A stretch of 62,109 nt of DNA from Brevinematales bacterium (GCA_013177895.1 JABLXV010000028.1:1-62109); one strand, 5' to 3'; counted from the stretch's first letter, positions 25,669 to 34,961 are shown. The notes: generated by a model not told the origin, from the sequence alone. Translations and numbers: made by a program.

Positions 25669-28600
25669 CTACCGGATCACGATGACTTTCACGACAATAT
25701 TGAACTCGCTGCCCTCGATATGGATGAAGTACCATCCGCTCCCGACTGTGTCGCCGGTATCGTTGAGTTTACCGTCCCAGATCAGGTTATCCCCGGCGTT
25801 ATAGTACTTCTCCGGGATGACCGCGACCTTGTCCCCCGCGAGGGTATAGACCGAGGCGGACGCGTTCCCGCTCCGGTTCATCTTCACCACTATCTCGGTC
25901 GTGCCCTTCTTCGGGTCGATGATGCTCGTGAGCGCCGAAGCCTGCTCGACCGGCTGGAACAGGAGCGTGTTGGTTACCGCGGTCACATTGGTGCTGGTGT
26001 CGATAGCGGTCACTACCAGAGTGATAATATCGCCGTAGTTGAAGTCGCCCACCGGGTCGATGATGATGTTATGCCCCTTCTGCGCGTTCGCCGAAATACT
26101 GCTGCCGGGGCCGTCGTATGCCGGCGCGAACTCCGCGTTCGACAGGATGACCTGCCCGTTCAGGAGCACGGCTATTTTATTCGATTCCACGCCGTAATTG
26201 TCCATGACCATGAATGAGAACGTGGACGCGATAGGGATATCGACTGTCCCGCCCGACGGTACGAAGTTCGCGATAACGGGTGGCGCGGTGTCCGGCGGCC
26301 GGATGGTGAAGTACCACGTGTTAGTGACCGCGTTGCCCGACGCGCTGTCGTCCTCGATCGCCACCCGGATGCCGTAGGTGTTCGTATAGCTGAACACGGC
26401 GGTATAATCGACGGTGACGTCGTAGCCGTTATTGGCGTTCGACACGAACTTGCTTCCTATGCCTGTGAACGGCGCGACGAATATCCCGTTCGTCACCGCG
26501 TCAATCCACATCCCGCCGATATAAACGTCGACGTTCATTTTCTCACGGACGACCTGCGAGTTGTCCGAGGTCTCGAAGTACAGGAAGGTTTCCGGTTCGA
26601 CATCGGTTGCGCCGTAGCCGGGATTCGCCTTCGAGATGACCGGCTTGGTGGTGTCGCCGCTCTGGATCGTGAACGGCCATTGAGCGCCGCCGGGGTTATT
26701 TTTGGTGTCCTTCATCGAGACATACACCCATACCGTGTCCCCGTAATGGAACGAGAACGACGGATCGGTCAGAACGCTGTAACCGTTGAAGCCGTTCGGG
26801 CTGACAGAGACCGAAAATCCCGGCTGCGGCGAGCCGTTGGTATACGCGATCATCGCGGGGCTGGTCCCGCTGTTGGTTTTTATATAAACGACGATACTGC
26901 CGGACTGGATACCCACGTTATCCGCGATGTCGAACGTGATGTTCGTATCGGAGGACTTGGGCGCGCCCGCGGTTGCCGGGGCGATATTGGTCAGGAACGG
27001 CGCGATATCGTCCGCCTTGACGGTGAACGAATAATTGGTATTGAGCGTATTCCCGCGCGGGTCCTTCGCGATTACGTTAACGGTATTCACGCTCTCGTAA
27101 GTCCAGTAACCCGTTTTATCGATAACGATCGAGACCGCGCCCGCCGCTCCGCTCATCGACGAGAGGGTGTCGTTATAGGGCGCGTAGAACATCCCGTTCG
27201 AAAGGGCGAGCGCGCCGTTGATTTTCACAATCACGCTCGAGTTGACGACCGAACTGTCGTCCTGTATATCTAGGGATACCATCTTAGAAATAATCACCCC
27301 CGCCGCGCCGGACGCGGGGTCGAGCCCGCTGACGGCGGGCTTTACATCGTCCGCCTTGATTGTGAAACTGTACGAGGTGGAGAACGGGTTGCCCTGCATA
27401 TCCTGCACGCTGACCTGCACCGACACCGTCTGGTCGTAGTTGAAGTCGGCGGTCGGATTGATGGTTACACGGTAGCCGGTGCCGACAGCGGAAACACTCC
27501 CGGCGTAGCCCGACTGGAAGCCGCCGCCCGAAATGGCGCTCGCGCCGTTCACCTGCACGTTCAGGGTGGAGGAATTAATCTGCACGTTATCGTACACGTC
27601 GAACAGGATATTGACCGAACGGAGCTGGTCGACCGCCGACGGCACGGGTGTGCGGTTCGAGATACCGGGGGCGACATCGTCAGCCTTCACGGTGAATCCC
27701 CAGTTGGTGGTCGTCGTATTTCCCTGGTTGTCCTTGAACTGCACCCAGACATTGACGGCCTGGCTATAGTTGAAGTCCGTATTGGGATTGATGAGAACGT
27801 TATATCCGTTACCGTTCGCGGTGATACTCCCGCCGTAGCCGGCCTGGAGCGAGCCGTTGACGATAGCGTTGGTGCCGCCGATCTTCGCCTGTATCTGCGC
27901 GAGCGCGACCTGTATATTGTCGTCCAGCTGGAAGCTGACGTTCACGCCCGGGAGCTGGTTGTTCGCCCCCAAAGCGGGACTCCCGTTAGCGAGCGTGGGC
28001 TTGATATTGTCGGCGGTTATCGTAAACGAATAATTCGTAGATTTCGTGTTGCCCTTGTTATCCTTCGCGGTGAGGCTGACGGTAACGGTCTGGCCGAAGC
28101 TGAAGTCGGACACCGGCACGATAGTGACGTTATACCCGTTGCCGGTGGGTATCAGTTGGCTGGACGCGTTGGCCTTGTAGTTATTCGACAGCACGACCAC
28201 GCCGTTGACGGCCGCGAGGATGGAACTCTGGTTGACTTGGTCGTCGTCGTTCACGTTGAAGAAGACGGTCGTGCTCCGGGCGATGCCTGCCGCGCCGGGG
28301 AGCGGGTTGAGCGAGGAGTAGGCCGGGGCGGTCGTGTCCGCCTTGACGAAGAAGTAGTATCCCGTCTGGATGACGTTCGCCGCCGCATCGGAAACAGTGA
28401 CCTCGACATCGACCTTCTGCTCGTAGGTGAAGTCCTGATCGGGATTAATCGTGACCGTGTAATCCTTCTGCGAATTGGTCGCGATCGTACCGGTGAAGCC
28501 CGGCTGGAATACGCCGTTTTTAACGGCGTCGCTTCCTTCTATAATTACGTCGATATTCGTCGTGGAGAAGTTCACGTTATCGGTCACGCGGAACGAGATA

Positions 28601-29724
28601 TTGACGCCGCGGTTCTGGTTATTGGTGAACTGCGCGGGCGAGAACAGCGCGAGCACGGGCTTGATATTATCGGAGCGGATGATATAGGTAAAGTTGGAAT
28701 TCAGCGCCGCCCCGGTGACGGCATCCGCGGACGAGTTGGGGTCGTACGGCGTGGAATCCGAGAAGCCGGGCTTGCTCATATCCGGGCGGTAGTACATAAA
28801 TACCTTGACCGTATCGCCGGTTTCGAGGCCGAGCGCGGATAACGGTATCTTCATTTCGCCCCAGTTGTTCGCATAGGAAGCAAGGTTTTCGTCGGCGGTA
28901 AGCCACGCTATATTACTATAGGTTCCGCTCCCGGAACGGGTGAGATCGGCGGTGAATTGGGTTTTATTCGTATCGGAGAACATCAGCATCGTAGTGCCGT
29001 ATCCGCTGAACGTGTAGGAGTAAAGATTTCCGCCCTCGGAGGTCATATACGGACGGGTTGCCCAGTCCGAGGCGCCGAAATCCCCGTTCCAGTAATGGAT
29101 ACGCGGAACACCCGCCCATCCTGCGGGTTTATAGAAGTAGACCTTCATATTATTCGAGACTTTTGTCAGTCTTTCAAAATGGACGACCGAACCCGCGCCG
29201 ACCCATGAGGAGCCGTTCCAGTTCAGGAATTCGGACACCCCTTTGGTGAGCGGGCTGTATCCCATCGCCCCGCCGAATTCCATCCGTTCGTCATACGGAG
29301 CCTCCGTCCATTGACGGAGCAAAAAATCGGGCTTATTGGCCGATCCGTAGGTGGTGCCGTTCTCCCACGGGTCGAACGGGCCGCCGGTCGAACCGCCGGA
29401 ATTGGTGATAAACCCGAATACGATGCGCGACGAGGCGTTGCCGCCGTTATTCAGCACATCGCCGTCATAGAAATACCCGATGTAAAGGTACTGCGAGTCG
29501 TCGGTGACATACACGTCCTGACAGGCGTTCTGCACATGGAACGCGGAATTCGCGGAGATAGTCAGGGCTTTGTAATTCGCGCTGGACGCGGTAGGGGAAG
29601 CGCCCCAGCCGGAGTCCTTGAACCCGTCGATAGACGGCGAGAACAGGGGAACCGAGCCCGGCGCGGGAAATGCCGCGAAGGGGGCGGATAATGAAAGGAC
29701 GATACCCCAGAACCATTTCTTCAT
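25669..29724 (-). CDS. giant secreted protein: starch-binding-like module, eight Ig-like repeats, FlgD-like C-terminus
   Basis: The product has 1351 residues. A signal peptide (1-20) is followed by a beta-sandwich with YLYIGYFYDGDV (DOMON/glucodextranase-like, ~25-190) and a module (~190-280: MKVYFYKPAGWAGVPRIHYW ... SYTFSGYGTTMLMFSDTN) that resembles CBM25/26 starch-binding domains. From ~350 to ~1255 come eight Ig-like repeats of about 110 residues, most opening with a D(D/N)xxP motif and ending in YSFTIKAD-type strands. The last ~90 residues (TSIIDPKKGTTEIVVKM ... GSGWYFIHI) match the FlgD-like Ig domain used at the end of many secreted proteins. No catalytic motif is seen, so adhesion to a glucan is the best guess. 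A cre-like palindrome overlaps its leader. Confidence 0.75.
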   Translation of the reverse strand: MKKWFWGIVLSLSAPFAAFPAPGSVPLFSPSIDGFKDSGWGASPTASSANYKALTISANSAFHVQNACQDVYVTDDSQYLYIGYFYDGDVLNNGGNASSRIVFGFITNSGGSTGGPFDPWENGTTYGSANKPDFLLRQWTEAPYDERMEFGGAMGYSPLTKGVSEFLNWNGSSWVGAGSVVHFERLTKVSNNMKVYFYKPAGWAGVPRIHYWNGDFGASDWATRPYMTSEGGNLYSYTFSGYGTTMLMFSDTNKTQFTADLTRSGSGTYSNIAWLTADENLASYANNWGEMKIPLSALGLETGDTVKVFMYYRPDMSKPGFSDSTPYDPNSSADAVTGAALNSNFTYIIRSDNIKPVLALFSPAQFTNNQNRGVNISFRVTDNVNFSTTNIDVIIEGSDAVKNGVFQPGFTGTIATNSQKDYTVTINPDQDFTYEQKVDVEVTVSDAAANVIQTGYYFFVKADTTAPAYSSLNPLPGAAGIARSTTVFFNVNDDDQVNQSSILAAVNGVVVLSNNYKANASSQLIPTGNGYNVTIVPVSDFSFGQTVTVSLTAKDNKGNTKSTNYSFTITADNIKPTLANGSPALGANNQLPGVNVSFQLDDNIQVALAQIQAKIGGTNAIVNGSLQAGYGGSITANGNGYNVLINPNTDFNYSQAVNVWVQFKDNQGNTTTTNWGFTVKADDVAPGISNRTPVPSAVDQLRSVNILFDVYDNVQINSSTLNVQVNGASAISGGGFQSGYAGSVSAVGTGYRVTINPTADFNYDQTVSVQVSVQDMQGNPFSTSYSFTIKADDVKPAVSGLDPASGAAGVIISKMVSLDIQDDSSVVNSSVIVKINGALALSNGMFYAPYNDTLSSMSGAAGAVSIVIDKTGYWTYESVNTVNVIAKDPRGNTLNTNYSFTVKADDIAPFLTNIAPATAGAPKSSDTNITFDIADNVGIQSGSIVVYIKTNSGTSPAMIAYTNGSPQPGFSVSVSPNGFNGYSVLTDPSFSFHYGDTVWVYVSMKDTKNNPGGAQWPFTIQSGDTTKPVISKANPGYGATDVEPETFLYFETSDNSQVVREKMNVDVYIGGMWIDAVTNGIFVAPFTGIGSKFVSNANNGYDVTVDYTAVFSYTNTYGIRVAIEDDSASGNAVTNTWYFTIRPPDTAPPVIANFVPSGGTVDIPIASTFSFMVMDNYGVESNKIAVLLNGQVILSNAEFAPAYDGPGSSISANAQKGHNIIIDPVGDFNYGDIITLVVTAIDTSTNVTAVTNTLLFQPVEQASALTSIIDPKKGTTEIVVKMNRSGNASASVYTLAGDKVAVIPEKYYNAGDNLIWDGKLNDTGDTVGSGWYFIHIEGSEFNIVVKVIVIR

Positions 29725-29739
29725 AACATCCTCCGATGG

Positions 29740-29753
29740 TGTAAGCGCTTACA
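29740..29753. promoter_or_regulatory. perfect palindromic operator TGTAAGCGCTTACA (cre/LacI type)
   Basis: The 14-bp palindrome lies 16 bases upstream of the start codon of the giant secreted protein, just before its GGAGG. It fits the consensus for catabolite-responsive elements (CcpA) and other LacI-family operators, with the central CG characteristic of that family. So close to the start it would act as a roadblock or block initiation. No LacI-family gene is in the window. Confidence 0.75.
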
Positions 29754-29859
29754 TTTCGGCGAATATTATAAAATAAATTTATAGAATGTCAAATGTTGGA
29801 TGAAAATAAACAAAGATTCAGCGGAAAAGGGCGGGAGATAGCCTGAATAGGGCTGGAAA

Positions 29860-30045
29860 TCACGCCCCGATGGCGAAGTCGGGGGACTTGATGTTCTTGA
29901 CCTGACGGGTGAAACGCCCCATGACCCATTCGTGCAGGAACGCGCAGGTATCGGCGGACGGCGCGGGAGTATCGGTCTCGGATACCCGTTGGAATACGCA
30001 CCGTTTCCCGAGACAGTCGCGTTGGATGAGCGGACAATGTTTCAT
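29860..30045 (-). CDS. small Cys-rich protein (61 residues)
   Basis: The start at 30045 is preceded by AGGAG at proper spacing (CAGGAGTCATCT-ATG). The N-terminus reads MKHCPLIQRDCLGKRCVFQR and a fourth Cys follows in ADTCAFLHEW, giving Cys4, Cys11, Cys16 and Cys34, a set that could hold zinc or an iron-sulfur cluster. There is no signal peptide, so it should be cytoplasmic. Similar small 'CPLI...C...C' proteins occur widely, but I cannot give a function. A longer in-frame reading up to 30183 exists, but its extra part overlaps repeat-like sequence and lacks a ribosome site. Confidence 0.55.
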   Translation of the reverse strand: MKHCPLIQRDCLGKRCVFQRVSETDTPAPSADTCAFLHEWVMGRFTRQVKNIKSPDFAIGA

Positions 30046-30205
30046 AGATGACTCCTGTAGCATAGTACTAATAGAATTATCGGAAGTTCCGCGGAATGGG
30101 TGAGAGCGGCGGGCGGGAATAATACGCGAAGGTAAAAGACTGCTTCGGTACCCCGTTCCTTCGTATTCTGCCCGGAATGACATCTATTATCAGCCATTCA
30201 AAGTA

Positions 30206-30229
30206 AAGCCCCGCCCGATGGCGGGGCTT
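30206..30229 (-). terminator. intrinsic terminator after the porin-like gene
   Basis: AAGCCCCGCC and GGCGGGGCTT (30206-30215, 30220-30229) pair perfectly around a CGAT loop; on the minus strand a T-rich tail (TTACTTTG) follows. It lies 85 bases past the stop of the gene at 30315. Confidence 0.7.
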
Positions 30230-30314
30230 ACTCTATGTTATAAGAGACAACCTTATGATTCAAATCCGGTTATCGGGCGAAGCCGGGATGCGGTCATCGG
30301 GCGCAGCGGCGGCG

Positions 30315-31640
30315 CTAAAAATCGATCTCGAACTTACCGTCGAGCTTAAACGCGATATCAGAGCCGAGGAAAATAGTCGGATTGCTGATATTATACACCG
30401 GGGTAAGCGCAGCGCCGGGCAGCAGTAACGCGCCGCTCAGGTAGAAGTAGACATTCTTATCGAGCTTGAAACGGTTATGCAGGTCGAACTCGATGCCGAG
30501 CAGTGTGACGCTATTAGTGCCGACAGCGACAGCGGTCTGGGCGATACCCGCGACTAATGTGGACTTGAGGCCGATCTCCTTAATATTCGCCTCAGCGCCG
30601 AATTCGATCACAAACAACCCCGGATCGTCGTAACGAATCGCACCGCGTGTCAGGTTCTTGCGGGGGTCGGCGGTGACGATGCGGTAATCGAAGTAGGACT
30701 GCTGGCTGAACGGGCCGCCGCCGAAGAGGATACCCAGATCGGTCCTGAAATTGCCGTGGTTGCCCGCGACCTGGAACTGCTCGATCGCGTCATGGTTGGT
30801 GTCGTTTCCGCTGGTCATATTGACGCGGGCGAACACCTTCAGGAAACCGAAGAATTCGAACTCGGCCTTCCCGTAGAGATGGTACGCCGAAACCCCGATG
30901 CCGGTGCCGAGATTATCGACAGCACCCATATTGAGCGAGAAACCGAGGTCGAGTTTGAACGGGTCGAGTTTCAACGTATCGAAGGTGCCGATCCAGTTCA
31001 GCGAATACTTATAGGCGAAACGGTCGTCCACGACGCGCATAAAATAGACCTGCGCGTTAATAGGGTCGAGCTTGACCTGACCGTTAACAAAGTATAAAAA
31101 AGTGGAGTTCCAGCTCTGAACTTCAAAATAATCGTTGTCGTCGTTGATATTGGAGATGGAATCGTTCGTCCCGTTATAGAGTTTGGAGAACAGGACGTCG
31201 ATCGAGAAAACGGGCTGGTTGAATGTGAGCTTGATCCCCATCAGGTCGTCGTCGAGCTCCGATTCGAGAGGGGTCTTGAACCCGAAGATACCGAGCTTCC
31301 CGTGCCAGAAAACGTCCTTATAATCCAGATACATGTTTTTAGTTTCGAGGTTCCATTTATCGGCGCCCAATCCGCCGCCCACCGCGAGTTCGCCCCATGG
31401 GATATTACCGACTTCGAGCTGATAGTATACCGAGAAGGCAGGGGTGACATCGAGGGTGATACCCAGACGGAGTCTGGAATCGAGCGACCAGTAATCGGCG
31501 TTACGGGTAAAATCCAAGTCCTTATTCATAAACGCGTAGAAGCGCGTGCGGAAATTTCCGTCGAACTTGACGTCCAACGCCGAGGCCGAACCGGCTATGA
31601 TTAACAATAAACACAAAGTTTGAAGAACCCTCATTTTCAC
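30315..31640 (-). CDS. outer-membrane porin-like beta-barrel protein
   Basis: The product has 441 residues with a signal peptide (1-22, ending AGSASA). The chain alternates short amphipathic strands from DVKFDGNFRTRFYAFMNKDL to the end (GKFEIDF, terminal Phe), a pattern shared by alginate-export-like and other specific porins; RLRLGITLDVTPAFSVYYQL is typical of the second hairpin in such barrels. I estimate 16-18 strands, but this is only a visual count. Substrate unknown. The gene stands alone with its own terminator; CGGAGG precedes the start. Confidence 0.65.
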   Translation of the reverse strand: MKMRVLQTLCLLLIIAGSASALDVKFDGNFRTRFYAFMNKDLDFTRNADYWSLDSRLRLGITLDVTPAFSVYYQLEVGNIPWGELAVGGGLGADKWNLETKNMYLDYKDVFWHGKLGIFGFKTPLESELDDDLMGIKLTFNQPVFSIDVLFSKLYNGTNDSISNINDDNDYFEVQSWNSTFLYFVNGQVKLDPINAQVYFMRVVDDRFAYKYSLNWIGTFDTLKLDPFKLDLGFSLNMGAVDNLGTGIGVSAYHLYGKAEFEFFGFLKVFARVNMTSGNDTNHDAIEQFQVAGNHGNFRTDLGILFGGGPFSQQSYFDYRIVTADPRKNLTRGAIRYDDPGLFVIEFGAEANIKEIGLKSTLVAGIAQTAVAVGTNSVTLLGIEFDLHNRFKLDKNVYFYLSGALLLPGAALTPVYNISNPTIFLGSDIAFKLDGKFEIDF

Positions 31641-32270
31641 TTCCTCCGAGATTTTCGGTTATATTAACATGAAAATAATAAAACCGCAACCAAAGCATGC
31701 TATTTGCATCTTGAAAACCCCTCGCCAGCGGGGTTGTTGACGAAGATGGAAACTTAACTATTTTCCGTCACTGCGATGAGCAAAGCGAAGAAGCAGTCTA
31801 TATAACATTATACATATTAATAAAATAGATTGCTTCGGCTATGGTTCGACATCCCGCTGAATGCGGGACCTGTCTACCTTCGGTAGAAGGCAGGCAATGA
31901 CATAAAACAGTTTGTTACCCCCCTGCGCGCCCGGTGTGATGCGTGTACTGCGTACGTTAATGATTGGCTGTGTACCTTGCCGCGGGTTTGAGGTAGTATG
32001 GGCGGACACATAGATAATGGGGTTAGCCCCTCGACAGCATCTCGGCTTCGCTCGATGCAAGGCTCGGGGTGACGGATATCGCTTCATATTTGGCTCTTTA
32101 GCGATCGCAGGCTGGAGGTTTATATTGACGGACACTTTGATAATGGGTTTAGCCGTCACGCCCCGTATCCTGACATCCATGTCGCTACGGGGCTCCCCCA
32201 TCCGTGGGGTCGCACTGACCGGCAGTTTGATTTAGTTCGGGGTATCCGTTATAATAATGCGGGAGGGAAG
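31641..32270. other. 630-bp gene-free stretch with structured repeats
   Basis: No gene is apparent on either strand. Besides the paired element at 31767-31901 it holds two small hairpins at about 31848-31896, a string GGACACATAGATAATGGGG (32013) echoed at 32130 as GGACACTTTGATAATGGG, and a segment GCATCTCGGCTTCGCTCGATG (32036-32056) related to the repeat at the end of purN. It looks like a landing zone for small repeats. Confidence 0.6.
31767..31901. repeat. REP/BIME-like paired inverted repeat, copy 3
   Basis: It begins GTCACTGCGATGAG and reaches GAAGCAGTCTAT; then comes an AT linker (ATAACATTATACATATTAAT) and the second arm from ATAGATTGCTTC to GGCAATGAC. The linker is the inverse of that at 16256-16280 with two changes. 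Two small hairpins are inserted in the second arm. Confidence 0.7.
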
Positions 32271-32933
32271 ATGGGCCCGATAATCATTTCCATCGTAATA
32301 TTCGGCGTGGGGTTGTATTTTTTTATCACCACAAACCGTAAGATCGCGCAGATAAAAGAAGACCTGATCACCAAGGAAGCCCGTGACGAGATGGGGGCGC
32401 TGATCGCGGAATTCAACCGTGTCGCCGAACGGAATATCAACCTGATCGAGGATCGTATCGAGAAGCTGAATAATATGCTTCAGAAGTCGACCCAGAAGAT
32501 GGCGCAGATGGACGAGATGTCCGCGCGGGTGAACCGTCCGATTATGGTCGAGAGGATGGTCGGGGGCGGCGGCGATACCCGTCCCGCGCGCGAGAGTATG
32601 ATAGTCCCGGCGGCGAAACCCGCGGAGGATACGGTTGAGATACGCGGCCGGCTTGAGGAAAAACCGCGCGAGGCGAAGCCTGCGCCTGAGATAAAGAAAC
32701 CCGAACCGCAGGTGGAGATTCACGCAGTCGAGAAGGAGCCGGTTGCCCGGAAGGAGCCGCCTGTCAGGAAGCCGAAGCCCCAGCCTGAGAAAAAACCCGC
32801 CGCCGAACCGTTATCGCGCAGCGAACAATTGAAGGCATTACTGCGCGAGGGGAAATCCCGCGACGAACTGGTCGATATGGGGTATATGGAAAACGAAATT
32901 AATCTTCTGAGTTTCATTATCCGAAAAGAATAA
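32271..32933 (+). CDS. membrane-anchored coiled-coil protein (DUF6115/SwrB-like plan)
   Basis: The product has 220 residues: a membrane helix at 3-22 with the N-terminus outside, a coiled coil at ~25-90 (KIAQIKEDLITKEARDEMGA), a Pro/Lys/Glu-rich linker (100-180) and a C-terminal helical motif (SRSEQLKALLREGKSRDELV, then a Met-Gly-Tyr turn and a last helix). This order is that of small proteins linked to swarming or flagellar export such as SwrB, and the last motif recalls DUF6115, but the match is by pattern only. It faces a SPOR-domain gene across a shared hairpin. GGGAGGGAAG precedes the ATG. Confidence 0.5.
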   Translation: MGPIIISIVIFGVGLYFFITTNRKIAQIKEDLITKEARDEMGALIAEFNRVAERNINLIEDRIEKLNNMLQKSTQKMAQMDEMSARVNRPIMVERMVGGGGDTRPARESMIVPAAKPAEDTVEIRGRLEEKPREAKPAPEIKKPEPQVEIHAVEKEPVARKEPPVRKPKPQPEKKPAAEPLSRSEQLKALLREGKSRDELVDMGYMENEINLLSFIIRKE

Positions 32934-32950
32934 TCGTGGGATGAGCCGGA

Positions 32951-32984
32951 AATAAAAAAAAGGCGCTGCGCCTGCGCCTTTCCA
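32951..32984 (-). terminator. hairpin between convergent genes; terminator of the SPOR gene
   Basis: AAAGGCGC (32959-32966) pairs with GCGCCTTT (32974-32981) around a 7-base loop. On the minus strand a T run follows directly, 58 bases past the SPOR gene stop; on the plus strand the tail is poor in T, so it chiefly serves the minus strand. Confidence 0.75.
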
Positions 32985-33038
32985 TTATTAATTTATTTAG
33001 AGGGTCATCGTGGTTATACTGGGTTGCGGTTCTATCCC

Positions 33039-33965
33039 CTAATTCATATTGATAATATAACAATCCTTTCCGATGGGTGTCTGCTTCAGCTTCGAGAGCA
33101 CATCCGACGCGCTGTTCTTATCGGTAAACTTTCCTATCCTGACTCTGTAGTAACGAATCCCGTTGACAATACTTTCGACAATATACGCCTGATACCCCAT
33201 ATTCCGGAGCTCGGTCTCGATCACACGGGCCTTATCGAGCGACGTATGCGCGGATACCTGTATCGTAAAATTCCCGGCTACATTGGCGGTCACAGGCTTG
33301 ACGGGGGTCGCTTCGGGCTTCTTGGTATCCTGGGGTTTGACTGCGGGGGTGTCCTGTTTGGGCTTATCCGCAGGCTTGACCTCGGTCTTCTGCACGACGG
33401 GTTTCTTGACCTCGTCTATCGACGGAGGGGTCACGGTTTCTTTTTTCACGTTATCGTTGACGCCGATCGGGGGAGCGGTGACCTGCGGGATAACCGGCGA
33501 CATCGAGTCCTGCTGGGTTACGCCGGGAGTATTCTGCTTGACATACTCGCTTTCCATCTGCTGGGCATGGATTTTCTCGTCCATCTGGGTGATATATTCC
33601 GAACTGGAAAGATTGACGTTCTTAATCGTGGTCTTGCCGAGCCAGTACCCGATCAGGAAGATAAATACGCCGAAGAAAACGAAGATCGCGCCCGCCCATA
33701 CGATTTTTTCATCGGAAAGGTTCAGCGCTTTCTTGGGAGATTTCGCCGGCGCGTACTCCGCTTCTTTAGCTAACGGTTCCTGCATATAGGTGTTTCCGCC
33801 GCGGTGATTGAATGCGCTGGTATGCTTATAGTCGCTGATCTTGATCCGTTCGCCCTGCGCGGCGTCGGGTTCGTCGAAATTGTAATTCGAGAATGTATCG
33901 TTCTTCGCGGTTGGTTCGTGATTTTTACTTTCGGGAAAGATATCGATAAAATCGATTTCGCTCAT
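33039..33965 (-). CDS. SPOR-domain inner-membrane protein
   Basis: The product has 308 residues: a cytoplasmic part (1-~90), one membrane helix (IVWAGAIFVFFGVFIFLIGY, about 91-112), a long Pro/Lys/Thr/Val-rich periplasmic linker (~150-235) and a C-terminal SPOR domain (~238-306) starting NFTIQVSAHTSLDKARVIET and ending with RYYRVRIGKFTDKNSASDVL and KDCYIINM. SPOR domains bind denuded glycan strands of peptidoglycan, usually at division sites, so a role in cell division or wall remodelling is likely. GGAGG precedes the ATG. Confidence 0.88.
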   Translation of the reverse strand: MSEIDFIDIFPESKNHEPTAKNDTFSNYNFDEPDAAQGERIKISDYKHTSAFNHRGGNTYMQEPLAKEAEYAPAKSPKKALNLSDEKIVWAGAIFVFFGVFIFLIGYWLGKTTIKNVNLSSSEYITQMDEKIHAQQMESEYVKQNTPGVTQQDSMSPVIPQVTAPPIGVNDNVKKETVTPPSIDEVKKPVVQKTEVKPADKPKQDTPAVKPQDTKKPEATPVKPVTANVAGNFTIQVSAHTSLDKARVIETELRNMGYQAYIVESIVNGIRYYRVRIGKFTDKNSASDVLSKLKQTPIGKDCYIINMN

Positions 33966-34176
33966 ATTCCCCTCCGATTAGCGTTGTGAAAACGGCGCTT
34001 ATTTTTCAGTATGCCCGGCGATCGAAGTCCATACCCGATATTTCGATTAGGTTACGGTTATTAAAATCGCCCTACAATATTTTCGGAAGGAATCGGATTT
34101 TTTTTACGGGTAACCCCAATTAAATTTTTTATGGCGTAAACCGGCGTCTTATGCTACACTATCCGGGGAGCGTACG

Positions 34177-34890
34177 ATGAAGGTTAAATTACTATTGTGC
34201 GGAATATTCCTGGTACTCGCGGGCTGCGCCGGAAAACAGTCTTTGACCGATTATGACGAGATAGTCAGCGTCTGGTTTTTCCATGCGGCCGCGGGAAACT
34301 CCTTCAACGGGCAAGCCTATCAATCGAAGCCTCCCGCCGGAGCGCCATTCTTCTATAATAAATCCTTCGAGATGGAAAACTATATCCTGAAGGAGGAGAA
34401 CGGCGCGAACCTCTACGCCTCCCTGCTCGAGAAGGCGTCTCTCTGCGGGCATACGATAGTGTTCCATGCAAAGGGATACGACGGGATGAGTATGGCGGCG
34501 TTCGCGGCGCTTACCGGGACGAACACGGTCGCGGTCAGGTACGGCGAGGGCGGATTGTACGGCGGCGAATTGAGCTTTGTCAAGGCAACGGTCTATATGG
34601 ATATTCCCGCCGAGCCGGAAGAATTCCGCGATATCGAGGCCGTCAATGTGGGGGTCGAGCTCCCGATGCGGGACTGCGACGGCGAATGGAGCCCGTTCTT
34701 TATCGATAAGATGCGCCATATCGATATCGAGTTCCTCAAGCAGATCGTCGTATCTGAGATTAAGCGCCAGTTCGGTATGAAATTCCCGGAGGACTGCGAG
34801 GGTAAAATTTATTTCATCACCGCCCCGATGCAGAGTATCAAGGACGGCTTCTTTCAGGTCAGCGTCCGGGTCAAGGTGATGTTCGAATAA
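34177..34890 (+). CDS. lipoprotein of unknown function
   Basis: The product has 237 residues with a clear lipobox (VLAGC, Cys17). I recognise no family. The N-terminal half is mixed, with AFAALTGTNTVAVRYGEGG in the middle; the C-terminal half (~130-237) alternates strands and ends FFQVSVRVKVMFE, compatible with a small beta domain of the kind found in LPP20-type lipoproteins. GGGGAGCG lies before the ATG. It is 71 bases upstream of a beta-helix lipoprotein and could be expressed with it, but a T-rich gap lies between them. Confidence 0.6.
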   Translation: MKVKLLLCGIFLVLAGCAGKQSLTDYDEIVSVWFFHAAAGNSFNGQAYQSKPPAGAPFFYNKSFEMENYILKEENGANLYASLLEKASLCGHTIVFHAKGYDGMSMAAFAALTGTNTVAVRYGEGGLYGGELSFVKATVYMDIPAEPEEFRDIEAVNVGVELPMRDCDGEWSPFFIDKMRHIDIEFLKQIVVSEIKRQFGMKFPEDCEGKIYFITAPMQSIKDGFFQVSVRVKVMFE

Positions 34891-34961
34891 AATATATATA
34901 ATTTTGCACTTTAAATTTCTCAAAAATCATGTTAGAATAGGCTAATATCTTGAGGGGGTGA

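Noticed and set aside
25669-29724. True type IX secretion sorting domain at the end of the giant protein
   Set aside because: The end fits a FlgD-like Ig domain better, and no type IX core gene is in the window.
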